Source of the DNA: Sphingobium sp. C100
GTDB lineage: Bacteria > Pseudomonadota > Alphaproteobacteria > Sphingomonadales > Sphingomonadaceae
DNA: 64,000 nucleotides
Assembly: GCF_000508185.1 (NCBI RefSeq)
Contig: NZ_AYOY01000198.1
Coordinates: 1 to 64,000, forward strand
Direction of reading: 5' to 3'
Under the pieces are notes generated by a model, which saw only the letters and a list, made by a program, of their open reading frames with translations, did not search any database and had not been told where the DNA came from. Each line of letters opens with the position of its first letter. Within the stretch, counting starts at the first letter, position 1. The position numbers were made by a program, and so were the translations under genes. This document shows positions 45,119-53,577 of this stretch, one piece after another.

Positions 45119-45726
45119 CGCTGGCGGAGCGACTGCGCGTCGCGCTGGACAAAGGTCATCGCGGGACCGATGCGCTGCCCCTGGCGGATACGCGCGATCC
45201 GCGGATCGAAGGCGACATCCTGCTTGCCCCCGCAGCGGTGCTGGTGGCGGTCACGGACCGGCCCGATCCGGGCCTGATCCTGACCCAGCGTTCGTCCGCC
45301 CTGCGCAAACATGCGGGCCAGATCGCCTTTCCCGGCGGGCGCGTGGATGAGGCGGATGCCAATGAGATTGCCGGCGCGCTGCGCGAGGCGCAGGAGGAAA
45401 TCGCCCTGCCCCCTCATCAGGTCCAGGTGATCGGCACGTCCGACCGCTACCATACTTTTACAGGCTTCGACATTGTGCCGGTGCTGGGCGTCATCCCGCC
45501 CGACCTGCCGCTGCGCGCGCAGGAAGGGGAAGTGGCCGACTGGTTCGAACTGCCGCTCGCCTATGCGCTCGACCCTGCCAACCGGATAAGGCGGGAGGTG
45601 GAGTTCGCCGGCGCGACGCGCCATTATTACGAAATCTTCTGGGAAGAGCGCCGCATCTGGGGCATCACCGCCGCCATTCTCGCCAATCTGTCGCGCAGGC
45701 TGGGGCATGACCATGTTGCTGCCTGA
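45115..45726 (+). CDS. NUDIX hydrolase, CoA pyrophosphatase-like
   Basis: This 203-aa NUDIX protein has the CoA-pyrophosphatase (YeaB/NudL) motifs: LRKHAGQIAFPGGRVDE and AGALREAQEEIAL as the NUDIX box. It probably hydrolyses CoA to 4'-phosphopantetheine and 3',5'-ADP. The start overlaps the DUF1285 stop; its 3' end overlaps cca by 20 bp, so the three genes form one unit. Confidence 0.92.
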   Translation: MTLAERLRVALDKGHRGTDALPLADTRDPRIEGDILLAPAAVLVAVTDRPDPGLILTQRSSALRKHAGQIAFPGGRVDEADANEIAGALREAQEEIALPPHQVQVIGTSDRYHTFTGFDIVPVLGVIPPDLPLRAQEGEVADWFELPLAYALDPANRIRREVEFAGATRHYYEIFWEERRIWGITAAILANLSRRLGHDHVAA

Positions 45727-46918
45727 CGCCGCGTGGCGGCACCGTCCGGGCCTAGACCATCTGCTCGTGGCGCTGGGCGCGGCAGAGGGCGAGAGTCGCT
45801 ATGTCGGCGGCGCAGTGCGCGACGCGCTGCTCGGCCTTCCCGTCAATGATCTCGACATCGCGACCAAGCTTGATCCGCACGATGTGGTCGACCGGCTCAA
45901 GGCGGCAGGCATCAAGGCGGTGCCGACCGGCATCGACCATGGCACCATCACCGCTGTCCTGCCCGATGGCCCGGTGGAGATCACCACGCTGCGCCGCGAC
46001 GTCAGCACCGATGGTCGCCGCGCCACCATCGCCTATACGGACGACTGGCAGGAGGATGCGGCGCGGCGCGACTTCACCATCAATGCGCTCTACGCCGATC
46101 CGCTGACCGGCGAGATTGCGGATTTCTTCGGCGGCATCGCCGACCTGGAGGCGCGGCGGCTGCGTTTCATCGGCGATGCAGCCGCTCGCATTGCCGAGGA
46201 CCATCTGCGCATCCTGCGCTATTTCCGCTTCCTCGCCCGTTACGGCGACAACGAAGTGGACAGCTCCGCCTATGCTGCGTGCGTCGCGGCGGCCAACAGC
46301 CTGATGGCCCTGTCGCGCGAGCGGATCGCCGACGAACTGATGAAATTGCTGGGGGTGGCCGCACCCATCTCCGGCCTGCGGCTGATGATCGAGGGCGGCA
46401 TATTGCAACCGGTGCTGCCCGAAGTCGACATGAGCGGTGTGGATCGCGTGGAGCGACTGATCGCGCGTGAAGCGGAAAGCGGCATCGCTCCGTCAGCGCT
46501 CCGCCGCCTTGCCGCGCTGCTGCCGCCCGATCCGGTGCTTGCGGACCAGATCGGCGCACGGCTCAAACTGTCGAACAAGGCGCGCAAGCGGCTGGTCGTC
46601 GCGCTGGAACGGGGGGAGCAAGCGCAACCGTTGCGCGCGCTGGCCTATCGAATCGGCATCGAAGGCGCCATCGACCAGCTGCTGCTTGATCCGCTTCGAC
46701 AGGTGACGGCGCTTGCCGGGCTGGAGGGATGGACGCCGCCCAAATTGCCGATCAGCGGCGGCGCGTTGATCGCGCGCGGCCTGGAGCCGGGGCCGGATGT
46801 CGCCAAGGCTCTGGCGGAGGTGCAGAAGCTCTGGGTCGCGGAGGATTTCCCCGACGGCGCGCGGGTTGGCGAAATCGCCGATCAGATCGTCTCGAAATTC
46901 CAGCGCGCGCGCCAATAA
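45707..46918 (+). CDS. cca: CCA-adding tRNA nucleotidyltransferase
   Basis: This 403-aa class II CCA tRNA nucleotidyltransferase/poly(A) polymerase-family protein repairs or adds the 3' CCA of tRNAs. The catalytic domain has RYVGGAVRDALLGLPVNDLDIATKL (metal-binding DxD) and RRDFTINALYADP, then RNA-binding helices (RILRYFRFLARYG). It overlaps the NUDIX gene by 20 bp, and its last 37 bp overlap the convergent EAL gene. All three tRNA genes here encode CCA, so its role is mainly repair. Confidence 0.94.
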   Translation: MTMLLPDAAWRHRPGLDHLLVALGAAEGESRYVGGAVRDALLGLPVNDLDIATKLDPHDVVDRLKAAGIKAVPTGIDHGTITAVLPDGPVEITTLRRDVSTDGRRATIAYTDDWQEDAARRDFTINALYADPLTGEIADFFGGIADLEARRLRFIGDAAARIAEDHLRILRYFRFLARYGDNEVDSSAYAACVAAANSLMALSRERIADELMKLLGVAAPISGLRLMIEGGILQPVLPEVDMSGVDRVERLIAREAESGIAPSALRRLAALLPPDPVLADQIGARLKLSNKARKRLVVALERGEQAQPLRALAYRIGIEGAIDQLLLDPLRQVTALAGLEGWTPPKLPISGGALIARGLEPGPDVAKALAEVQKLWVAEDFPDGARVGEIADQIVSKFQRARQ

Positions 46919-48633
46919 TCGAAGGCGTCCGCCTCATTCATCGGCCGTGCGAAATAATAGCCCTGCCCCTGCCAGCAACCCAGCTTTTGCAGTTGGAGCG
47001 CCAGATCCTGCGTCTCGATTCCCTCTGCCGTGACCTTGAGATTCAAGGATTCGGCGAGCGACAGGATGGTGCGGACGATCACGGCCTTGTCATGATCCTC
47101 CAGCATGGAGGAGACGAAGCTGCGGTCGATCTTCAATATGTCGATCGGCAGGCTGTGCAGACTGGCCAGGTTGGAAAAGCCGGTGCCGAAATCGTCCATG
47201 GCGATCGACATTTTGAGATCCTTGAGCGCGAACAGCCATTTGCGCGCCTTGTCCGGGTCGGCGACGATGGCGCTTTCGGTAAGTTCGGCGGTCATGCGAT
47301 CACCCGCGATGCCGGCATAACGCAGTGCTTCCTCGAACATCGAGGCAACATCGTCCCGCGCGATCTGAATGGCGGACAGGTTCACATTGACGCCGACGGG
47401 TAGCGGTTGCCCATATTTCACATCCCAGCGGGACAGCGCCTGTGCCGCTTCATAGGCGGCCCAGCGGCCAAGGGTGGTGATGAGCCCGCTTTCTTCGGCA
47501 ACGGCGATGAACTCGGTCGGGGGCACATTGCCCAATTCCGGGTCGTCCCAGCGCGCCAGCGCCTCAAAGCCGGTGACCTCTCCAGTCTGAAGGTGGATGA
47601 GCGGCTGATAGGCCAGGGTCAGCCCCCCCTGGGTGAGCGCGTCACGCAGCCGGCTCTCAATCGAGAAGCGCCGCTGCGCTTCCTTGAGCACGCCGTTGCG
47701 ATAGATTTCGACCTTCCCGCTGCGCTTGGCGATCTTGACCGCCGCCTGCGCCTTGCGAACGACATCGTCGGGATCTTCGTCCAGGCTGAGCGACAGGGCG
47801 CAGCCGATCGCGCAATCCACCCGGATCTGAAGGCCGCTGAGGCGAATGGGTGAACCGAGCGCATCCTGGATGCGCTGGACGATATGAAGAATGTCGGATA
47901 AGCCATTGTTAAGAGACGCAAATATTGCGAAGTCATTGCCCCCGATGCGGGCCAGCACGTCGCCCTGCCGCAGGCTGGATTTGAGGCGCTTGGCCACCGT
48001 GATCAGCAATTCGTCGCCGGCCATCGGCCCAAGCGACTCATTGACCCGGCTGAAGCGGCTGAGGTCGATGGCGATGATGCCGAACTGCGCCTTCTCCGGC
48101 CAGACGTTATTCTTCAGCCGATCGTCAATCTCCTCGCCGAAACCGGTGCGATTGGGCAGCGCGGTCAGGCCGTCGGAGAGCAGCTCGCGACGCAGATTTT
48201 TCTCGATCGTGCGCTCATTGGTCCGGTCGGTAGCCGTGAACAGGAATAAGCTGCTGTCGGACTCGTCGGTCGGCAGGCGACCGATGGTGCACATGAAATA
48301 TTCGGGGCCGAGCTTACCGTCGCGTCGCGTTTCGAAAAAGGCGGTGTCGCGCTCGGAGCCGATGAACGTGCGGATACGCTCCAGCCATACATGATAGGCG
48401 CTCGAGTCGTCGAGCCGCCCATTATGCACACGGAGTCCGTCCAGGAACCGGGCATTGCCGGCCACGATCGACAGCACATCATCCTTGAACGCCAAGATTG
48501 CAGCGGATTGCGGAAAGGCCGCAAGCCAATGCTCCACATCATAGCTCAATGCGGGATGTGCGCCATCGTCCCCGCAGAGGGGCTCGCCGCGGGTCGTTAC
48601 GACCGGCCAATTGCGCACGGACACGGATTCCAT
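46882..48633 (-). CDS. GGDEF-EAL protein with degenerate GGDEF
   Basis: This 583-aa protein has an N-terminal PAS-like segment (about 35-140), a GGDEF domain (about 150-315) whose site reads GGNDF at residues 231-235, and an EAL domain (about 325-575). EAL keeps GFEALARW at 355-362, MDDFGTGFSNLASL and KIDRSFV, so c-di-GMP phosphodiesterase activity is likely. The GGDEF is probably inactive and may bind GTP as a regulator. No TM segment is seen. Confidence 0.92.
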   Translation of the reverse strand: MESVSVRNWPVVTTRGEPLCGDDGAHPALSYDVEHWLAAFPQSAAILAFKDDVLSIVAGNARFLDGLRVHNGRLDDSSAYHVWLERIRTFIGSERDTAFFETRRDGKLGPEYFMCTIGRLPTDESDSSLFLFTATDRTNERTIEKNLRRELLSDGLTALPNRTGFGEEIDDRLKNNVWPEKAQFGIIAIDLSRFSRVNESLGPMAGDELLITVAKRLKSSLRQGDVLARIGGNDFAIFASLNNGLSDILHIVQRIQDALGSPIRLSGLQIRVDCAIGCALSLSLDEDPDDVVRKAQAAVKIAKRSGKVEIYRNGVLKEAQRRFSIESRLRDALTQGGLTLAYQPLIHLQTGEVTGFEALARWDDPELGNVPPTEFIAVAEESGLITTLGRWAAYEAAQALSRWDVKYGQPLPVGVNVNLSAIQIARDDVASMFEEALRYAGIAGDRMTAELTESAIVADPDKARKWLFALKDLKMSIAMDDFGTGFSNLASLHSLPIDILKIDRSFVSSMLEDHDKAVIVRTILSLAESLNLKVTAEGIETQDLALQLQKLGCWQGQGYYFARPMNEADAFDYWRARWNFETI

Positions 48634-48693
48634 AGCTTCCGCCTAGGGCAAAGCAGTAAATTTTCTGGAAACGTCGATCGAAAATGCGATGAA

Positions 48694-50982
48694 TTAAAAA
48701 CGGTTATCGCGTGGGAAACCATTGGGCGGCATCCGACCGGCGGCGCCGCGCACGACTTTCCACGGCGTCATATCGGCCTCGTTTCGGACTCGTTTCGACT
48801 CACCGCCCATTGTCCAGCTCAGGCCATCGTCCAGACGAAAAGCGATGGCGTCGGACAAGCCCCCGTCGCGATAACGCTGCAACTGCACGCCCTGGCCGCG
48901 CGCCATTTTCGGCATTTCGGTGATGGCGAAGACAAGCAATTTCCGATTTTCGCCGATCACCGCAATGCTGTCCGCGTCCGCCGCAACCGGATGCACGATC
49001 GCGAGCCGCGCACCCGTGCGGATATTCACCACCTGCTTGCCCTTGCGGGTCTCGGCTATGATGTCGGCGGTCGATGCCAGGAAACCCCGGCCGTCGGACG
49101 AAGCCAGCAGCAGTTCGCCGCCCGTCTTCGCCGGCAGCAAAGCCACGATCGCGCCTTCATTGTCCATATCGACCAGAGAACGGACCGGATCGCCAAAGCC
49201 GCGTCCGCCCGGCAGCTTGTCCGATGCCAGCGTGAAGATGCGCCCGGTCGATGTCGCCAGCAGCAGCTTGTCCGTGGTATAGGCGTGGAAGGCGAATTGC
49301 GGCCCGTCGCCTTCCTTGAATTTCAGCGTATCGGCGGCGGCCAGATCGCGATGCCCGCTCATCGCGCGAATCCAGCCGCGTTCGGACAGGATGACGGTGA
49401 TCGGTTCGCGCTCGATCATCGCCTCCAGCGGGATTTCACGGGCGGGCGCGGCTTCCTCCACCAGCGAACGGCGGCGACCCAGTTCCGTTTCCGGCCCATA
49501 GCGTTTGCGCAGCGCGGCCAGATCCTTCTTGAGGCGGGTGCGCTGGCGCGCGGGGCTTTCGACCAGCTTGTCCAGCTCGTCCTTTTCCTTGAGCAGTTCG
49601 GCATGTTCGCGCCGCAATTCCATCTCTTCCAGCTTGCGCAGGGAGCGCAGCCGCATGTTGAGAATGGCCTCGGCCTGCCGGTCGGTCAGGGAAAATTCCG
49701 CCATCATCAGCGCCTTTGGCTCATCCTCGGTGCGGATGATCTCGATCACCCGATCGAGATTGAGATAGGCGATGATATAGCCGTCGAGCAGTTCCACCCG
49801 CGCCGCGATCTTGTCGAGCCGATGCAGCGCGCGGCGGACCAACACGTCGATCTGATGCCGCAACCATTCGATCAGCAGCGGTTTCAACCCCAGCACGCGC
49901 GGCGTATGCGTCGCATCCAGCACATTGAGGTTGAGCGGAAAACGGTTTTCGAGGTCGGTCAGGCGAAACAGGCTGTCCATCAGCACCTGTTCATCGACCG
50001 TACGGGCGCGCGGTTCGAGGACGATGCGGATTTCCGTGTCGGATTCATCGCGCACATCGGCCAGGATCGGCAATTTCCTGTCGTTGATCAGCGCCGCAAT
50101 CTGCTCGATCAGCTTGGATTTCTGGACCTGATAGGGAATTTGCGTGACCACCGCGATCCAGGTGCCGCGCCCGCCATCCTCCTTGTGCCAGCGCGCCCGC
50201 GTGCGGAACGCGCCGCGGCCGGTGGCATAGGCTTCGGCGATGATCGAGGGACTGTCGACCAGCACGCCGCCGGTCGGAAAGTCCGGCCCCTTCACAATCT
50301 CCATCAACGCAGCATGATCCGCATCGGGATTTTCGATCAGCAGGTTCGCGGCGTCGATCAGTTCGGCGACATTATGCGGCGGAATGCTCGTCGCCATGCC
50401 GACCGCGATGCCGCTGGCGCCATTGGCCAGCAAATTGGGGAAAAGGCCCGGAAAAACCTCCGGCTCCTCATCCTCGCCATTATAGGTGGGGCGGAAATCG
50501 ACCGTGCCTTCGTCCAGGCCCGCCATCAGGTCAGCCGCCGCCTGGGTCAGCCGCGCCTCGGTATAGCGCATGGCCGCCGCGTTATCGCCGTCGATATTGC
50601 CGAAATTGCCCTGCCCATCGACCAAGGGCGTGCGCAGCGAGAAATCCTGCGCCAGCCGGACCATCGCGTCATAGACCGATGAGTCGCCATGAGGGTGATA
50701 TTTGCCGATGACGTCGCCGACGACGCGCGCGCATTTCTTGTAGGAGGTGGTGTTGCGGGCCGGATTGGCGACCAGCACGTCGGGACTGGCCCCGCCCGGC
50801 TCCATCCGCAGCAACCGCATCGCCCAGAGCAGTCGGCGATGCACGGGCTTCAACCCATCGCGCAGGTCGGGCAGCGACCGCGCCGTGATGGTGGAAAGCG
50901 CGTAGACGAGGTAGCGCTGCGAGAGCGCTTCGTCGAATGGATGATCCTTGATGGTGTCGAACGGGTCGCGGAAATCAGTCAT
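48694..50982 (-). CDS. parC: DNA topoisomerase IV subunit A
   Basis: This 762-aa type IIA topoisomerase subunit decatenates sister chromosomes with ParE. The N-terminal [47 protein letters not shown] carrying the breakage region, and RYTEARL with the active-site Tyr are intact; a C-terminal beta-propeller follows. ATG 50982 is the start ([16 protein letters not shown]). ParE is not in the window. Its promoter should lie in the DUF4349 remnant upstream. Confidence 0.95.
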   Translation of the reverse strand: MTDFRDPFDTIKDHPFDEALSQRYLVYALSTITARSLPDLRDGLKPVHRRLLWAMRLLRMEPGGASPDVLVANPARNTTSYKKCARVVGDVIGKYHPHGDSSVYDAMVRLAQDFSLRTPLVDGQGNFGNIDGDNAAAMRYTEARLTQAAADLMAGLDEGTVDFRPTYNGEDEEPEVFPGLFPNLLANGASGIAVGMATSIPPHNVAELIDAANLLIENPDADHAALMEIVKGPDFPTGGVLVDSPSIIAEAYATGRGAFRTRARWHKEDGGRGTWIAVVTQIPYQVQKSKLIEQIAALINDRKLPILADVRDESDTEIRIVLEPRARTVDEQVLMDSLFRLTDLENRFPLNLNVLDATHTPRVLGLKPLLIEWLRHQIDVLVRRALHRLDKIAARVELLDGYIIAYLNLDRVIEIIRTEDEPKALMMAEFSLTDRQAEAILNMRLRSLRKLEEMELRREHAELLKEKDELDKLVESPARQRTRLKKDLAALRKRYGPETELGRRRSLVEEAAPAREIPLEAMIEREPITVILSERGWIRAMSGHRDLAAADTLKFKEGDGPQFAFHAYTTDKLLLATSTGRIFTLASDKLPGGRGFGDPVRSLVDMDNEGAIVALLPAKTGGELLLASSDGRGFLASTADIIAETRKGKQVVNIRTGARLAIVHPVAADADSIAVIGENRKLLVFAITEMPKMARGQGVQLQRYRDGGLSDAIAFRLDDGLSWTMGGESKRVRNEADMTPWKVVRGAAGRMPPNGFPRDNRF

Positions 50983-51029
50983 TGCGTTCGACTTAGCAGC
51001 AGGAGCACGAAACGGAAACGGCTTTGCTC

Positions 51030-51490
51030 GAAAGCGCGACAGCAACATCAGCGCAGAGGATCTGTCGAAGAAAATCGTCGATACGCAGGCGCGACTGCAC
51101 TCCAGACAGTTGCTCGCCACGCGACTGACCGAATTGCTCCAGAGCCGCAAGCGGAGCGTCGCCGAACTGGTTGAAGCCGAAAGGAGCGTTGCAGCGGTTC
51201 AGGAGGAGATTGATGAAGCGCAGAGCTGGCTGGCTGAAATGCGCGGGCGCGTGGCGATGAGCAGCATCGAAATCCGTTATGCCGGCAGCGACAGCAGCGG
51301 CTTTCTCGCGCCGCTGCGCACGTCCCTCCACACGATGGGCGAAGTCGCCGGCGCCAGCCTGGCCGTCCTGATTCAACTGATCGCCCTCGCCCTCCCCTGG
51401 ATCTTGCTCGGCGCTCTGCTGCTATTTTTCCATCGTCGGTTCGGTGGACGCCTGGCGACATTGCTCAGGCGCCCACCGGCCGGCGAATAG
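51030..51490 (+). pseudogene. 5'-truncated DUF4349 protein remnant
   Basis: The reading frame resembles the C-terminal half of DUF4349 lipoproteins: SAEDLSKKIVDTQARLHSRQLLATRL, a coiled-coil with QSWLAEMRGRVAMSSIEIRY, then one TM helix (LAVLIQLIALALPWILLGALLLFF) and a basic tail. The expected signal peptide and first half of the domain are missing; the frame continues upstream only antisense into the parC start. No plausible start or RBS is seen near the homologous part. The 5' part has been lost, probably by deletion. Confidence 0.65.
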
Positions 51491-51491
51491 T

Positions 51492-52412
51492 TCAACGTGG
51501 TAAAAAATAGGCGTCCGCGTCCTGGGCGATCGCGGCGGCGAATTCGGCGATGATCCAGTCACGAAACGCCTTGACCTTCGGCGCGTTGCGGGCGTGCAGG
51601 GGATAGACAATCCAGTAGCTTGCCTGTTCGCGCACGTAAGAAGGCACCGCCTCGACCAGCAATCCGGCCTCAACCTCGGCTTTCCAGAGAAAGAGGTTGA
51701 CGATGGCCACCCCCTGCCCGGCGAGAGCTGCGCGCCCCTCCATCACTTGGCTGTCGAGCGCAATGCCAGGCAGCGTCAGGGCCGCTTCCCCTTCGACACC
51801 CATGGACGAGAACCATTCGCCCCACCACTGATCGTCAGGCGACAGCCGAGGCACGGCACGGAGCGCGCCGGCATCCGCGATCGGACCATGCGCCGCCAGC
51901 CAGTCCGGGCTGCATAGCGGCGCCAGGCGATTATGGCTTAGCAGCTTGGCCTCAAGGTCCGGCCATTCTCCCTTGCCCCCGCGGATCGCAAGATCGACAC
52001 CATCGCGCGCCAGGTCCACCACGGCATCATCCGCCTGAATGCGCACCGCCAGTCCGGGATGCCGCATCTGGAATTTGCCGATGTTGGGCGCCAGCCAGAG
52101 ATGGGCAAAACTGTTGGTGCAGCTTATCGTGAGGACGCTGGCATGATCCTGTCGCAAGGTTGCAAATCCCTGCCGCATCTGGTCGAAAGCGCGGATGATG
52201 ACTGGCGCGATCTCCCGCCCCTTTTCGGTCAGCGCGACGCGGCGCCCGGATCGCTGGAAAAGGCTGAGACCCAGGCGCTCTTCCAGCAATTTCACCTGAT
52301 AGCTGACCGCCGCTTGCGTCATGCCGAGTTCCTGCGCTGCGGCCGTGAAATTTTCGAGGCGCGCGGCCGCCTCGAACACGCGGACGGCGGCCAGGGGCGG
52401 GAGGTTCTGCAT
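51492..52412 (-). CDS. LysR-family transcriptional regulator (GcvA-like)
   Basis: This 306-aa LTTR has an N-terminal winged helix (LENFTAAAQELGMTQAAVSYQVKLLEERLGLSLFQRSGRR) and an effector domain of the GcvA/AmpR group (ISCTNSFAHLWLAP, ARDGVDLAIRGGKGEWP). It likely controls the divergent small gene and possibly otsB. The effector is unknown. A palindrome lies 10 bp before its start. Confidence 0.92.
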   Translation of the reverse strand: MQNLPPLAAVRVFEAAARLENFTAAAQELGMTQAAVSYQVKLLEERLGLSLFQRSGRRVALTEKGREIAPVIIRAFDQMRQGFATLRQDHASVLTISCTNSFAHLWLAPNIGKFQMRHPGLAVRIQADDAVVDLARDGVDLAIRGGKGEWPDLEAKLLSHNRLAPLCSPDWLAAHGPIADAGALRAVPRLSPDDQWWGEWFSSMGVEGEAALTLPGIALDSQVMEGRAALAGQGVAIVNLFLWKAEVEAGLLVEAVPSYVREQASYWIVYPLHARNAPKVKAFRDWIIAEFAAAIAQDADAYFLPR

Positions 52413-52421
52413 CTTTCATGG

Positions 52422-52436
52422 ATAAGCTGAGCTTAT
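52422..52436. promoter_or_regulatory. LysR-type binding palindrome
   Basis: The perfect palindrome ATAAGCT-G-AGCTTAT contains the T-N11-A motif (T 52423, A 52435) of LysR-type regulators. It sits between the divergent LysR gene and the 53-aa ORF/trehalose genes, and an outer repeat, CATGGA and TCCATG, flanks it. It is likely the recognition site of the adjacent regulator. Confidence 0.6.
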
Positions 52437-52540
52437 GTAATCTGTCCATGCTTTTGTTGGCCCTTCTCCATGAAACGGACGATAAGCGGCGGTGCGGACC
52501 AAAGCGTCTGCCAGCCCATCCATGCAGAAAGGAGATCGTC

Positions 52541-52702
52541 ATGCGCGATCAATATGACGCCCGGCTGTGGAACGACAGCCATGAACAAACCCGCGCGGGA
52601 ATCGACCGCCTGCTGGCCCGGATCATGCAGGCCTTTCGCGTCCTGCACCGGATTCACTGGGCCGCGCCCTGGGCGGACCAGCGGAATTGCCCCGGCCGAT
52701 AG
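52541..52702 (+). CDS. Small 53-aa protein divergent from the LysR gene
   Basis: This 53-aa ORF (MRDQYDARLWNDSHEQTRAG..., ending in WADQRNCPGR) has an AGGAG-type ribosome binding site 6-7 nt before its ATG and lies under the LysR palindrome. It is basic and helix-forming with a Trp/His-rich middle, and no TM segment. I do not recognise a family. Its end overlaps possible otsB starts, so it may be a leader for that gene. Confidence 0.55.
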   Translation: MRDQYDARLWNDSHEQTRAGIDRLLARIMQAFRVLHRIHWAAPWADQRNCPGR

Positions 52703-52758
52703 GGGCGAAAAGACAGAACAGGGGTTGCGATTTTGGGGGAAGACGCCACGTTGCGCCC

Positions 52759-53514
52759 GTGCCTGATTCTGCTCTTCCCCCGCTGCCGCCGCCGCCGCCC
52801 GCCTTGCTGGAAGGCGCGGCGCTGTTTCTCGATTTCGACGGGACGCTGGCGCCCATCGCCGATACGCCCTGCGGTGTCGATGTGGACGATGACCTGCTCA
52901 CGACGCTGCGTCGCCTGCGAACGGCGCTCGACGGGCGACTGGCAATCGTCAGCGGTCGGTCCATCGCGACGTTGCGTGAGCTGGGCCTGGGCGACTTTCT
53001 GCTCGCCGGCACCCATGGCCTGGAGTTCGCCCATCCCGGCGCCGGCGTGGACGCGCCGCCCCGACTGCCAGCCATCGACGCGGTGGAAGACGCGTTTCAA
53101 CAGTTCATCGACGGCAAGCCGGGCCTGTTGGTCGAGCGCAAATCGATCAGCGTCGGGCTGCATTTCCGGGGCGCACCGCAATGGGGGGAGGATGCCGGCG
53201 TTCTGGCCGCACAACTCGCGCAAAATCATGACCTCGCCCTTCAGCGCGGCAAGATGCTGTTCGAACTGCGTCCCGGCGGCGCGGACAAAGGCAGCGCTGT
53301 GCGGCGGCTGATGACCCAGGCGCCGATGGCAGGCGGCACCCCCCTCTTCATCGGTGACGACGTCACGGACGAGGAAGGCTTCGCCGCTGCCGCCCAACAG
53401 GGCGGCGCGGGTATATTGGTGGGGGCGCCCCGCACCACTTTTGCCGCCTTCGGACTGGAACAGGTGGCCGCTGTCAGGCATTATCTCGGCGAGGGGGCTG
53501 CCCGGCTTGGCTGA
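52759..53514 (+). CDS. otsB: Trehalose-6-phosphate phosphatase
   Basis: This HAD-superfamily phosphatase dephosphorylates trehalose-6-phosphate to trehalose. Motif I is FLDFDGTLAPIAD, motif II is IVSGRS, and motif IV is GDDVTDEEGF. The start is uncertain: GTG 52759 gives a 251-aa protein beginning with PDSALPPLPPPPP, as in relatives; TTG 52687 gives 275 aa and overlaps the preceding ORF. It is the first enzyme gene of the trehalose cluster. Confidence 0.92.
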   Translation: MPDSALPPLPPPPPALLEGAALFLDFDGTLAPIADTPCGVDVDDDLLTTLRRLRTALDGRLAIVSGRSIATLRELGLGDFLLAGTHGLEFAHPGAGVDAPPRLPAIDAVEDAFQQFIDGKPGLLVERKSISVGLHFRGAPQWGEDAGVLAAQLAQNHDLALQRGKMLFELRPGGADKGSAVRRLMTQAPMAGGTPLFIGDDVTDEEGFAAAAQQGGAGILVGAPRTTFAAFGLEQVAAVRHYLGEGAARLG

Positions 53515-53577
53515 ACGGTAGCCCATTCCTTTGGGCGACAGGCAATAAGGGGGCAGAATATCAGCACCAAGGACGAC

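Noticed and set aside
48391-50682. 763-codon plus-strand frame antisense to the EAL gene start and parC
   Set aside because: It has no domain and overlaps two well-supported genes; Arg/His/Gln-rich shadow translation.
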